Notes under the pieces: generated by a model
Databases searched by the model: none
Told to the model about the DNA's origin: nothing
The model's input: only the letters and a program-made list of their open reading frames with translations
In this document: positions 44,643 through 52,898 of the stretch, one piece after another
Layout of the letters: each line of letters starts with the position of its first letter
How positions within the stretch are numbered: the stretch's first letter is position 1
Made by a program: the position numbers and the translations under genes
Assembly (NCBI GenBank): GCA_038523925.1
Contig: JBCBIY010000012.1
Location: 1-64,000, forward strand
Direction: 5' to 3'
Source: JBCBWG01 sp038523925
GTDB taxonomy: Bacteria > Pseudomonadota > Alphaproteobacteria > Rhizobiales > Hyphomicrobiaceae
Length of the DNA: 64,000 nt

Positions 44643-45227
44643 TCAGCAGGATTCTGAATACTGGATCATCGCTGAAAGGCGCGGCTTCAGGAAAAACGTT
44701 TCCTCGAGGCGCATGTTCGACGTGATGAACTCGTTAAAGATCAGCGGCGTGTAATTGTATTCGACCTCGGCGACGATCACGCTGTCGCCCGGCTCAACAA
44801 CGCCTGGCGGCAGGACGTAGTTGTTGTCCTTTACGAGGTTTGTCCCGCTTGCGCCGCCCTTGTGCTGGTAGGCCCAGCTCACCGTCGTTTGCACCGGCGG
44901 CGTCGGCGATGAGACGACGTTCCCGATCGACGCGCGCAGTGGCTGCGGATCGTACGGGTTCAAGATCTCATCGGCGATATCCATGATTCCTTCGACCTCG
45001 CACCGCGTGGTCTGCTTCGTCCGCGCAATCAGGTCGGCGGTCGCGCTTGCGATCTTGGTGACGCGCCGGTCGACTGTGATGGCCTGGCTAAGCTCGATCG
45101 TGCCGATGAACAGGATCGCCATGATCGGGACGATGATGGCGAACTCGACGGCGGCAATGCCCTTCTCGTCGCGGCGGATGCGGCCGAGCCGGGACCGAAG
45201 CGCGGTGATGGCTGATGACTTGAACAT
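44643..45227 (-). CDS. TadE/TadF-like minor pseudopilin
   Basis: 194 residues. A basic start is followed by RRDEKGIAAVEFAIIVPIMAILFIGTIELSQ (residues 18-48): the prepilin-like G/E-5 pattern and hydrophobic helix of TadE/TadF proteins. A long extracytoplasmic domain follows with a Cys at residue 75 and at the C-terminus. TadE/F are cleaved by the TadV/CpaA peptidase and are needed for Flp pilus biogenesis. It lies 42 bp after the second TadE-like gene on the same strand. Confidence 0.85.
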   Translation of the reverse strand: MFKSSAITALRSRLGRIRRDEKGIAAVEFAIIVPIMAILFIGTIELSQAITVDRRVTKIASATADLIARTKQTTRCEVEGIMDIADEILNPYDPQPLRASIGNVVSSPTPPVQTTVSWAYQHKGGASGTNLVKDNNYVLPPGVVEPGDSVIVAEVEYNYTPLIFNEFITSNMRLEETFFLKPRLSAMIQYSESC

Positions 45228-45269
45228 GCGGGATACTCTCGAACTGATGGCGTGCTGTTGCCGTGGTGA

Positions 45270-45839
45270 CTAGCTGCCGAAGGGTTCGGTGCGGAAGGTG
45301 GTTGTCGCGCGGATCATGCGGGAGTCGTTGCTCATGTTTCCGAGCTTGAGAAACGGGAGATTTGCAGCGAGGTCCCACTGATAACAGACCGTCACGAGGA
45401 CGATTTCTCCTGCGGCGCCCGGCACCGGCGTTGGCGGTGGTTCCGGAATCAGGTCGCCACCGGAGTCGGTGCAGGACGGGTTCGACACCGAGCCGAAGGC
45501 CGAGAATGTCTGGACGTTCACCCGGATCTTGCCGCCGCAATCGATGTAGCTTGGCGCGTTATCACAAACAGACTGCTTGAACTCTGATGTGGTCATGCCC
45601 TGGCTTTGGGCCTGACCGGTTCGGATCGCGCGCGAGGCCTGCTCGATCGCGTTCTCAAGGGTGAATGTCGTGAAGAAGAACAGCGCAACGGCGATGATGC
45701 CAAACAACATCGCAAAGAACGGCATCGCAATGAGCGCAAACTCAACTGCGGTTACGCCCTTCTCGTCACGCCGCGCGCGCTTCAAGAAAGAGGCAATAGC
45801 CAGCCGGCCTTTAATAGCCTTTGGGTAATTGGACCGCAT
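45270..45839 (-). CDS. TadE-like minor pseudopilin
   Basis: 189 residues from ATG 45839 (an upstream GTG at 45866 is less likely). The pseudopilin segment is RARRDEKGVTAVEFALIAMPFFAMLFG, with the E after the Gly cleavage site, as in TadE. The mature domain holds four cysteines (QSVCDNAPSYIDCGG, NPSCTDSGG, TVCYQWDL), consistent with disulfides. It is the upstream gene of a two-gene minus-strand unit. Confidence 0.85.
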   Translation of the reverse strand: MRSNYPKAIKGRLAIASFLKRARRDEKGVTAVEFALIAMPFFAMLFGIIAVALFFFTTFTLENAIEQASRAIRTGQAQSQGMTTSEFKQSVCDNAPSYIDCGGKIRVNVQTFSAFGSVSNPSCTDSGGDLIPEPPPTPVPGAAGEIVLVTVCYQWDLAANLPFLKLGNMSNDSRMIRATTTFRTEPFGS

Positions 45840-45922
45840 GAACTCAACGCCCTGTGACGAACACACTAATAGCTACGCTCATGAAGCGCTGAGACGATGA
45901 AATAAATGTTTCGGGAGATGTA

Positions 45923-45958
45923 AAAAGAGGCGCAACGTTAAGGAAACGTTACGCCTCG
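45923..45958 (-). terminator. Rho-independent terminator of the secretin-N domain gene
   Basis: On the minus strand, GAGGCGTAACGTT pairs with AACGTTGCGCCTC with one bulge, over the loop TCCTT, followed by TTTTT. It lies 39 bp after the stop of the gene at 45997. Confidence 0.85.
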
Positions 45959-45996
45959 ATCAGAAATGGAGCGGATTGCCGCTTGTCAGCCTCGGC

Positions 45997-46503
45997 TTAG
46001 CTGCCGCCGCCACCGCCGGCCTGTGTGGCGCCCTCTGAAAGGACGCGTTTGCGCAACGCCATCTTTGCGACCGTGTCGAGGAACACGACGTCGTCACCGA
46101 CCGTTACAGTCGGGTTGCACGACGGCGAGCAGTTATAGGAGCGTCGGCTGTCGCCCTTGTTCAGATTGACGACCTTGAGTTCGTCCCGCTGCACGATGAT
46201 GCGCTGATCCTGGATGACGTTTTTGGCGGCATCGAGCGCAATGATGTTTGTGATGCCGAACGACTTGCCGGTAATAACGAGCAGGTCGGAACCTTTGACG
46301 GTCACATCGGCGATCGACGGGTTGCCAATAATGATATCGGAGACCGGGCGCGGCATCCGGAGCAGCTTCGACTGGTCGTAGGTCACAACGAGATCGTTGG
46401 CCTGGACCGTGCTCACGCCTGTGAGAGTTGCGCCGGCCGTGATGGCTGCGATCGCGAGGGCGCGTGTTGCGCGCGCTGCATAGTTTCTGAAGCGGGTGAT
46501 CAT
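45997..46503 (-). CDS. Pilus-assembly secretin N-terminal domain protein (CpaC/RcpA-N-like)
   Basis: 168 residues with a Sec signal (residues about 12-36). The body matches the N-terminal domain of CpaC secretins: YDQSKLLRMPRPVSDIIIGNP, IADVTVKGSDLLVITGKSFG, TNIIALDAA. No secretin domain follows. A small Cys-containing segment (YNCSPSCNPTV) and a Gly-rich tail end the protein. It is encoded by itself with its own terminator, divergent from flp1. It may bind or cap the CpaC ring, but that is inference. Confidence 0.8.
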   Translation of the reverse strand: MITRFRNYAARATRALAIAAITAGATLTGVSTVQANDLVVTYDQSKLLRMPRPVSDIIIGNPSIADVTVKGSDLLVITGKSFGITNIIALDAAKNVIQDQRIIVQRDELKVVNLNKGDSRRSYNCSPSCNPTVTVGDDVVFLDTVAKMALRKRVLSEGATQAGGGGGS

Positions 46504-46862
46504 CGCTCTATCCTGCCAGACCTGAAAATTTCAGGGCCGAGTAGGCCTGACAAAGATGAATGAATTGCAAATGCGCGTTTCAGGCTGAGCGCGCGATGGG
46601 CCGCAATCCCCGCCAGTGCGTCAGTAAGACAGGGCGCCTGCGGGATGTCGGTTCACGTCGTTTCAATTCGGGGCGAATTGCATCGAATATCAATATTGTT
46701 TTTACCAGACATTATCGAAAGGCTTCGACATCTTTTGTTATCCAGTTCCTTTAAAGCGTTCGAAAGACCTCATGGCCATATTGGCGGTCGACCGGCGGCG
46801 AATTCCAGTCGCTGGCCTCGGCAAGAGAGAGCCGGGTGTGATCACCAATCGGGAGATGTCTT
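46504..46862. other. Gene-free divergent region upstream of flp1
   Basis: 359 bp between the secretin-N domain gene and flp1. It is AT-richer than the surroundings, especially 46680-46760, which fits promoters for the two divergent pilus genes. I see no CtrA site (TTAA-N7-TTAA) or sigma-54 element in it that I would defend. A GGGAG ribosome-binding site lies about 8 bp before flp1. Confidence 0.55.
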
Positions 46863-47024
46863 ATGAAACTGTTCGCTCGCTTCGCTAAGGATGAGTCTGG
46901 TGCAACGGCTATCGAGTATGGCCTCGTCGCATCGCTGATCGCCGTCGCAATCATCACGGCCGCTACTTCGGTCGGCACGGGCGTCAGCAACACGTTCAAC
47001 GAAGTTGCTAACAAGCTGCAGTAG
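46863..47024 (+). CDS. flp: Flp/PilA family type IVb pilin (flp1)
   Basis: 53 residues. Short basic leader MKLFARFAKDESG, then ATAIEYGLVASLIAVAII, the Flp motif: cleavage after Gly13 and the conserved Glu-Tyr at 18-19. It is the major subunit of the Tad pilus, cleaved by the CpaA peptidase. A ten-bp-stem terminator follows, so it can be made at a higher level than downstream genes. Confidence 0.95.
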   Translation: MKLFARFAKDESGATAIEYGLVASLIAVAIITAATSVGTGVSNTFNEVANKLQ

Positions 47025-47049
47025 TCTGCAACCACTTCGGTGGATCAAG

Positions 47050-47081
47050 GGCCGTCGGCTTTGCCGGCGGCCTTTTCTTTT
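47050..47081 (+). terminator. Rho-independent terminator of flp1
   Basis: A 10-bp stem (47050-47059 with 47063-47072), loop TTT, then TTTTCTTTT. It separates flp1 from flp2. Confidence 0.9.
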
Positions 47082-47204
47082 GCGTGGAGCAATCTGAATT
47101 AAAATTCTGTTTGTCTTTCGCTCAAATCGCCTTCGCTGTTAATGTTTTTTATGGGCGTAGACGGTAGCTTTCTGGAAAACGCATAAGCGGAACCGGTGAG
47201 TTCG

Positions 47205-47369
47205 ATGGTGAGAGAAATCAAGCGCTTTCTTAGCTGCGAAGATGGTGCGACCGCGATTGAGTACGGCTTGATTGCATCGTTCATTGCCTTGGCTTTGATC
47301 GTTGGCGCACGGCAGATCGGCTTGAACCTGGCCGACATCTTCAACAACGTTGTGAATTACCTGCGATAG
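47205..47369 (+). CDS. Flp/PilA family type IVb pilin (flp2)
   Basis: 54 residues, ATG 47205; GTG 47196 is in frame, but the AAGCGGAA ribosome-binding site fits the ATG better. MVREIKRFLSCEDG, then ATAIEYGLIASFIALALIV: cleavage after Gly14, Glu19-Tyr20. The C-terminal half differs from flp1 (QIGLNLADIFNNVVNYLR), and there is a Cys in the leader. A second pilin of a Tad locus, perhaps minor or condition-specific. It lies 104 bp upstream of cpaA. Confidence 0.9.
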   Translation: MVREIKRFLSCEDGATAIEYGLIASFIALALIVGARQIGLNLADIFNNVVNYLR

Positions 47370-47473
47370 GCCGCTGGCCACTGCTGGTTAGCTACTCGTT
47401 GAAGTCTGCGAGCTAGGCTGTTGTTGGGACATCGCGGTCCCGCGCCGCTTCAGTGCCTGCAAGGACATCCGTC

Positions 47474-47992
47474 ATGGACAATGCAACGCTCGTCTATTGC
47501 GTTCTGCTCGCCTTCCCGGCGGCCATGACGTTTGCCGGCTTCACCGACATGGTCACAATGACCATCCCAAATAAGCTGACGATGTTCCTGTTAGCCGCGT
47601 TCCTGGTGGCAGCCGTCGCCGTGCGCATGCCACTCGAACAGTTCGCGGTGCACATGGCCGTGGGTGGCGTCATGCTCATCGTCATGATGACGCTGTTTGC
47701 CTTCAACCTTCTGGGTGGTGGCGACGCGAAGCTGATCGTGGCCGCGTCCCTGTGGATCGGTTTTGAGCATCTGACGATGTTCATGTTCTACGTCGCCTTG
47801 CTCGGTGGCGTGCTTTCGCTTGGCATCCTGTTTTACCGCTCAATCATGCCGCCGACCTGGCTCGCGCGTCAGGACTGGGCCTTGCGTCTGCATGGGCAGG
47901 GCAGCGGTGTTCCCTATGGATTGGCCATCGGCGGCGCCGGCCTGTTGATGTTCCCATCTACGGCCTGGTTCACGTACGCCGCGTCCATCTGA
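47474..47992 (+). CDS. cpaA: Prepilin peptidase CpaA/TadV
   Basis: 172 residues from ATG 47474 (the frame opens 7 codons earlier). Six or so membrane segments. The two catalytic aspartates are D25 (FTDMV) and D84 (GGGDAK), the A24 peptidase signature. It cleaves Flp and TadE/F leaders. It lacks the N-methylation domain of type IVa enzymes, as is usual in Tad systems. Confidence 0.93.
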   Translation: MDNATLVYCVLLAFPAAMTFAGFTDMVTMTIPNKLTMFLLAAFLVAAVAVRMPLEQFAVHMAVGGVMLIVMMTLFAFNLLGGGDAKLIVAASLWIGFEHLTMFMFYVALLGGVLSLGILFYRSIMPPTWLARQDWALRLHGQGSGVPYGLAIGGAGLLMFPSTAWFTYAASI

Positions 47993-48126
47993 GCGATCGG
48001 TGCGCGCACCGTCGGCCTGCGCTGCGAGGCCCCAAGCCTAAGCATATCCGCTCGTCGCGCTGCTGCGCCACGGGTCCATTCCGTAAACAGAACCTTACTT
48101 CAGACTGCTCAGTTTCGGGCCGGGGA

Positions 48127-48141
48127 TTAACCCGCCGTTGA
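48127..48141 (+). promoter_or_regulatory. Possible CtrA-like site upstream of cpaB
   Basis: TTAA-N7-TTGA, one mismatch from TTAA-N7-TTAA, 65 bp before the cpaB ATG. In Caulobacter pilA is under CtrA control. A single site with one mismatch may be chance. Confidence 0.25.
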
Positions 48142-48205
48142 GGTTTGACCGGCATCTTGTGTCCAATTCGTTAGTGCAATCGCGAAAGTGCGAGGCAGGA
48201 AAGTA

Positions 48206-49006
48206 ATGAAACGGCCGCAGATAATCGGAATCGTCGTCGCAGCAGGCGCAGGCCTCATGGCGATGTTCGGCGCCCACATGTTGGTTGATCAGCCGAAGCA
48301 GAAAGAGATCGTCCGCGAGACGGTCGATGCGACGAAGGTTCTCGTTGCGCGCGGTGACATCGGCCTTGGCACGATGACGGAGTCCAACAGCTTCGAATGG
48401 AAAGAGTGGCCGCGCGACGCGGTCAGCCCGAACTACATCACGTTTGATCGCGACCCCAACGCCATGCAGGAACTTGCAGGCGGCGTGGCGCGGATGCCAA
48501 TGAACCGCTGGGAGCCGATTACGTCGGCAAAGCTCATCCAGTCGGGCAAGGGCGGCGTTCTCGCAGCGATCTTGCCCGCCGGTAAGCGCGCGGTGGCCAC
48601 AAAGATCACGCAGCAGTCCGCTGTCGCGAAGATGATCCTCCCGAACGACCACGTCGACGTTATCCTGACGCAGCGTAAGCGCTCTCGGGACGGCAGCGAA
48701 GAGTTCGTCGCAGATACTCTGTTCCGCAACATCCGCGTCCTCGCCATCGGCCAGAACATTGAGACGGTCGGTGACAAGAAGGGCTCCGAGGGCGAAGTCG
48801 CAACGCTTGAGCTGACCCCGCGTCAGGCTGAGATGCTCGCGCTTGCGAACTCGATGGGCGAGATCAACCTCGCGCTCCGCTCGATCGCCGACATTGCAAG
48901 CACGGCCAACACGACCGGCACAGCGCTGCAGCAGAAAGAAGAAGCGTCCGGCGCGGTGAACGTCACCCGCTACGGCGCAACGACCCGCGCCTACGGCGTC
49001 AACTAA
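48206..49006 (+). CDS. cpaB: Flp pilus assembly protein CpaB (RcpC)
   Basis: 266 residues from ATG 48206, with AGGA about 5 bp upstream; GTG 48188 is rejected. One N-terminal membrane segment (residues 5-24). The SAF-like domain is shown by VLVARGDIGLGTMTESNSFEWKEWP, and the RcpC/CpaB domain by GKRAVATKITQQSAVAKMILP and HVDVILTQ. It is a periplasmic component linked to the secretin. Confidence 0.92.
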   Translation: MKRPQIIGIVVAAGAGLMAMFGAHMLVDQPKQKEIVRETVDATKVLVARGDIGLGTMTESNSFEWKEWPRDAVSPNYITFDRDPNAMQELAGGVARMPMNRWEPITSAKLIQSGKGGVLAAILPAGKRAVATKITQQSAVAKMILPNDHVDVILTQRKRSRDGSEEFVADTLFRNIRVLAIGQNIETVGDKKGSEGEVATLELTPRQAEMLALANSMGEINLALRSIADIASTANTTGTALQQKEEASGAVNVTRYGATTRAYGVN

Positions 49007-49143
49007 TCGCGGGCGTGGCGGCGGCCAACCGGCTGCCGCCACGCTCAGAACCTATAACCCCCGTCGCGTTTTCAGTTCCTGCGTGTGTGAGCGTTTCTCG
49101 TCGAGTTCCCCCATTTCGGTAGCTCGTGAAAAGGCTTCTACCC

Positions 49144-50787
49144 ATGCTGAAATTCATCACTTTCGGCCGGCAGATCAATGTTGCGGCCGCGGCCACTGCC
49201 GCACTCGCTGTCGCCGCATCTGGATTGATCGCCGGACAGGCATCAGCCGAAGACCACCGGGCTCCCGTTCTTCGCTCCGCTTATGGTTCGAAGTTCACCG
49301 GCCAGACGAAACGCATGGCGCCCCGCGTCGGCCACTCGTCAAACCTCACCGTCACGCATCGTGACCGGCTGCCGATGACCAAGGCGATCTCGATCGGCCG
49401 GAACAAGTCGATGCTGGTCGAGGTCCCGCGCACGCTCCGCGATGTCGTCGTCTCTGACCCCGAGATCGTCGATGCCGTCGTCCAGACATCTGACCGCGTC
49501 TACCTGATCGGCAAGAAAGTCGGCCAGGCAAACGCGTTCTTCTTTGACGAGCACGGCGAACAGATGCTGACGCTTGAGTTGCGCGTCGAGGTCGACACGA
49601 AGCCTCTCGACACCCTGCTGGAGCGCCTGATCCCGGGCTCGCAGGTCAAGTCCGAGATGCTCAACGATACGCTGATCCTCACGGGTCGGGTGCGCACGCC
49701 GCTCGACTCAAACCGCGCGTTTGAAATCGCGATGCGGTTCGCAGTCACCGCGGACCCGCAAGCCGACAGCACCGCGGCGAACAAGGTCGTCAACATGTTG
49801 TCGGTCGATGGCGAAGAGCAGGTGATGCTCCGCGTCAAGGTCGCGGAAGTTCAGCGCTCGATCTTGAAGCAGTTCGGTATCAACCTGGGCGCGCAGATCA
49901 ATGCCGGCAACTTCTCGACGACGTTCCTGACCGAAAACGCGCTGCCGCTGACGGCTGCCGCCGGTCTCGGCACGCTCCCGAGCGTCGGAAACTTTATCTC
50001 GAACGGAACGCCGGGCCAGATCAACGGTCTTGGTGTTGTCAACCAGGGGCCAAGCGCTTCGGGTGGTCAGTCCGGGTTCGGCAACAGCGGTCTCGCTGGA
50101 ACCTGGCGCGGTGGCAACCAGGCGCTGGCCCACACGATGCGGGCGCTTGAGCGCACCGGCCTCATTCGGACGCTGGCCGAGCCGAACCTGACGACGGTCT
50201 CCGGCGAAGCTGCAAAGTTCCTCGCAGGTGGTGAATATCCGCTGCCGCTCGTCGATGGCGACGGTGCGCTCTCGGTGCTCTTCAAACAGTTCGGTGTCGG
50301 TCTGACCTTCACGCCGAACGTTTTGTCCGAAGGCCGCATCAGCCTGAAGATCGAAACGGAAGTCTCGGAGCTGACCAACGATGGCGCCGTCACGCTCTCG
50401 AGCGTCTCGATCCCGGCACTCAAAAAGCGCTTGGCCAAGACGGTGGTCGAACTGCCGTCGGGCGGCTCGCTCGCGATGGCCGGCCTCGTCTCGGAAGACA
50501 CGCGTCAGAACGTCGATGGCTTCCCTGGCCTGAAGGACCTGCCGGTGCTCGGCACGCTCTTCCGCAGCCGCGACTTCATCAAGTCAGAAACCGAACTCGT
50601 CATCATCGTCACGCCCTACGTCGTGAAGCCCACATCGCAGAAGAACCTGCGGACACCGGGTGATGGCCTCATCGCAGCTTCTGACCGCAAGGCGAACTTC
50701 CTTGGTCACCTCAACCGGATTTACGGAAAGGGCGCACCGGCCCCGGACGGCGGTCTGAAGGGCGACTTCGGGTTCATCGTCGAATAA
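49144..50787 (+). CDS. cpaC: Outer-membrane secretin CpaC (RcpA)
   Basis: 547 residues from ATG 49144, with GAAAAGG 9 bp upstream (GTG 49126 is less likely). A Sec signal is at residues 1-34. The N-terminal domain reads GRNKSMLVEVPRTLRDVVVSDP, followed by a BON-like part (GRVRTPLDSNRAFEIAMRF) and the secretin domain with VMLRVKVAEVQRSILKQFGIN and ELPSGGSLAMAGLVSED near 440-460. It forms the outer-membrane channel for the pilus. Confidence 0.95.
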   Translation: MLKFITFGRQINVAAAATAALAVAASGLIAGQASAEDHRAPVLRSAYGSKFTGQTKRMAPRVGHSSNLTVTHRDRLPMTKAISIGRNKSMLVEVPRTLRDVVVSDPEIVDAVVQTSDRVYLIGKKVGQANAFFFDEHGEQMLTLELRVEVDTKPLDTLLERLIPGSQVKSEMLNDTLILTGRVRTPLDSNRAFEIAMRFAVTADPQADSTAANKVVNMLSVDGEEQVMLRVKVAEVQRSILKQFGINLGAQINAGNFSTTFLTENALPLTAAAGLGTLPSVGNFISNGTPGQINGLGVVNQGPSASGGQSGFGNSGLAGTWRGGNQALAHTMRALERTGLIRTLAEPNLTTVSGEAAKFLAGGEYPLPLVDGDGALSVLFKQFGVGLTFTPNVLSEGRISLKIETEVSELTNDGAVTLSSVSIPALKKRLAKTVVELPSGGSLAMAGLVSEDTRQNVDGFPGLKDLPVLGTLFRSRDFIKSETELVIIVTPYVVKPTSQKNLRTPGDGLIAASDRKANFLGHLNRIYGKGAPAPDGGLKGDFGFIVE

Positions 50788-50812
50788 CGACCGCCAATCT
50801 GGAGACGGTACA

Positions 50813-51556
50813 ATGATCACCTTCACTCGAAACGGCGCGTCAGATAACCGGCGCTTCCACTCGACCGCATCCCGCCTGGCGCTCGTCGCAGCAGCAGCGC
50901 TCGCACTGGCCGGTTGCCGCGACGACTTCACCAAGGGCTCGACGGTCCGCTCGTGGACGGTCGCTGACCACGCGCAGCGCCACCCGATCCTGGTGACGAA
51001 GAAGCCATCGACGCTCAAGCTGGCGGTGAGCCGGTCGAGCTACGGGCTTTCGCCGAACCAGAAAGCGACGCTCATCTCGTTCCTGACGCACTACCACGCG
51101 CAGAACTCGGGCAACTCGCGGATCCGGATCCAGGCGCCAAGTGGTGCGGCCAACGAAGTCGCAGCCATGCGCGTCGTCGACGACATCAAGACGGTGGCCG
51201 AGCAGGAAGGCTTCGCGCTCTCGAATGTCGCGGTCACGGCCTACCACGGCGACGGCCATCAGCCGCCGATTCACGTGTCGTACCTGCGCTACGTCGCCGA
51301 AGGTCCGGAATGCGGTGTGTTCACCGAGAACTTGGCTCAAAGCGGCCGCAACATCGCCCATCCGGATTTCGGCTGCTCAACCCAGGCGAACTTCGCAGCA
51401 AGCGTTGCTAACCCGGCCGATCTGCTTAGCCCGCGGACGATGACACCTCGCGATAACTCTCGCCGTGCAACGGTTTGGGACAAGTACCGCAAGGGTCAGT
51501 CCACGACCTCGCAGCGGTCTCAGGATGAGCGCGTGAACACGCGTCAGGGTCAATAG
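50813..51556 (+). CDS. cpaD: Pilus assembly lipoprotein CpaD
   Basis: 247 residues. Lipoprotein signal with LALAGC, cysteine at 35. The CpaD family core follows: SSYGLSPNQKATLISFL, IRIQAPSGAANEVAAM, FTENLAQSGRNIAHPDFGCSTQ. It is a periplasmic or outer-membrane-anchored partner that supports CpaC. It starts 26 bp after cpaC and is followed by cpaE after 15 bp. Confidence 0.92.
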   Translation: MITFTRNGASDNRRFHSTASRLALVAAAALALAGCRDDFTKGSTVRSWTVADHAQRHPILVTKKPSTLKLAVSRSSYGLSPNQKATLISFLTHYHAQNSGNSRIRIQAPSGAANEVAAMRVVDDIKTVAEQEGFALSNVAVTAYHGDGHQPPIHVSYLRYVAEGPECGVFTENLAQSGRNIAHPDFGCSTQANFAASVANPADLLSPRTMTPRDNSRRATVWDKYRKGQSTTSQRSQDERVNTRQGQ

Positions 51557-51570
51557 GGAAGAGACTGAAC

Positions 51571-52875
51571 ATGTCGAATACAGCTCACGCATACGACGAC
51601 GAAAATGCGCTGGCGACCATCGACGATGGTGCCGGCGCGGGAGCAGGCGTCGTCAACGAGGCGCGCCCTGTGCCGCGCATCTCAATCCAGGCTTGGTGTG
51701 AATCGCGCAGCGTCGTCGAGACGATCCAGATCGCGGCCGAAGACCGGCGTCTGACCAAAGCCAACGTCAGCGTTCACGAGGGCGGCACGGCAGCAGCCGT
51801 TGCGCACTACGAAGAAAGCCCGACGCCGAACCTGATCCTGATCGAGTCAACGGCTGACCGTGATACGGTTCTGGCCGAGATCGATGCGCTCGCCGAGTGC
51901 TGCGATGCGGGCACGAAGGTGGTCGTAGTCGGACACGTCAACGATGTCGTCCTCTACCGCGAGCTGATCCGGCGCGGCGTCAGCGAGTATCTCGTGGCAC
52001 CGGTCTCGCCGATCCAGCTCATGGAAGGCATCTCGGCGCTCTACAACGACCCGGATGCAGACCCGATCGGCAACGTCATTGCGTTCGTCGGCGCAAAGGG
52101 CGGCGTTGGATCATCGACGCTGAGCCACAACGTTGCCTGGACGATTTCAGAGCAGTTGCACTCGAACGTTGTCGTGGTTGACCTTGACCTGGCGTTCGGG
52201 ACGACCGGTCTCGACTTCAATCAAGACCCCGTGCAGGGCGTCGCGGAAGCGTTGTCGGCGCCTGAACGTCTTGACGAAGTCCTGCTCGACCGGTTGCTCA
52301 CGAAGTGCTCGGACAACCTGTCGATCTTCGCAGCACCCGTCGTGCTTGACCGCGATTACGACATCTCGCCGGAAGCCTGCGATACGGTCATCGACGTGGT
52401 GCGCCAGAACGTGCCTTACGTGATTGTCGACCTGCCACACGCATGGTCTGACTGGTCAAAGCGGGTCCTGCTGCAGGCCGATGAGGTGGTCATCACGACC
52501 TCGCCGGACCTCGCAAACCTGCGCAACGCCAAGAACATCGTCGAGCTCATCCGCCAGTCGCGCGCAAGCGATGGGCCGCCGCACCTGGTGATCAACCAGA
52601 TCGGTATGCCCAAGCGGCCTGAGATCCCCGTCCGTGAGTTCTGCCAGGGCCTCGACATCGAACCATCGGTCGAAATCGACTTCGATAGCGAGACCTTCGG
52701 TCATGCCGCCAACAACGGCCAGATGATCGAAGAGCTAAGCGCTCAGGCCCCGTCGGTTCAGGCCATTCACGACCTGGCAATGATCCTGACGCATCGTCAG
52801 GAAATTGCGCCGCCAGCGGCAAAGTCTTCAGGCGGAATGGGCCAGTTCTTGCAGAAATTTTCGATGAAGAAGTAA
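51571..52875 (+). CDS. cpaE: Pilus localisation ATPase CpaE/TadZ
   Basis: 434 residues. The N-terminal receiver-like domain (about residues 38-160) ends in RGVSEYLVAPVSP. The MinD/ParA domain has the deviant Walker A AKGGVGSST at residues 175-183, VVVDLDLAFGTTGLDF as switch region, and VIVDLPHAW as Walker B. It is a polar-localisation factor for Tad assembly. The C-terminus ends in a basic motif (FLQKFSMKK). Confidence 0.94.
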   Translation: MSNTAHAYDDENALATIDDGAGAGAGVVNEARPVPRISIQAWCESRSVVETIQIAAEDRRLTKANVSVHEGGTAAAVAHYEESPTPNLILIESTADRDTVLAEIDALAECCDAGTKVVVVGHVNDVVLYRELIRRGVSEYLVAPVSPIQLMEGISALYNDPDADPIGNVIAFVGAKGGVGSSTLSHNVAWTISEQLHSNVVVVDLDLAFGTTGLDFNQDPVQGVAEALSAPERLDEVLLDRLLTKCSDNLSIFAAPVVLDRDYDISPEACDTVIDVVRQNVPYVIVDLPHAWSDWSKRVLLQADEVVITTSPDLANLRNAKNIVELIRQSRASDGPPHLVINQIGMPKRPEIPVREFCQGLDIEPSVEIDFDSETFGHAANNGQMIEELSAQAPSVQAIHDLAMILTHRQEIAPPAAKSSGGMGQFLQKFSMKK

Positions 52876-52898
52876 CGCGGCCAGAGGGACACTAGGAC

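Noticed and set aside
45923..45958. CtrA-like TTAA in the hairpin upstream of the TadE-like genes
   Set aside because: It is part of a hairpin with a T tract, so it is better explained as a terminator.
48095..49042. Minus-strand open frame of 315 codons
   Set aside because: Antisense to cpaB, which has clear domain and start evidence.
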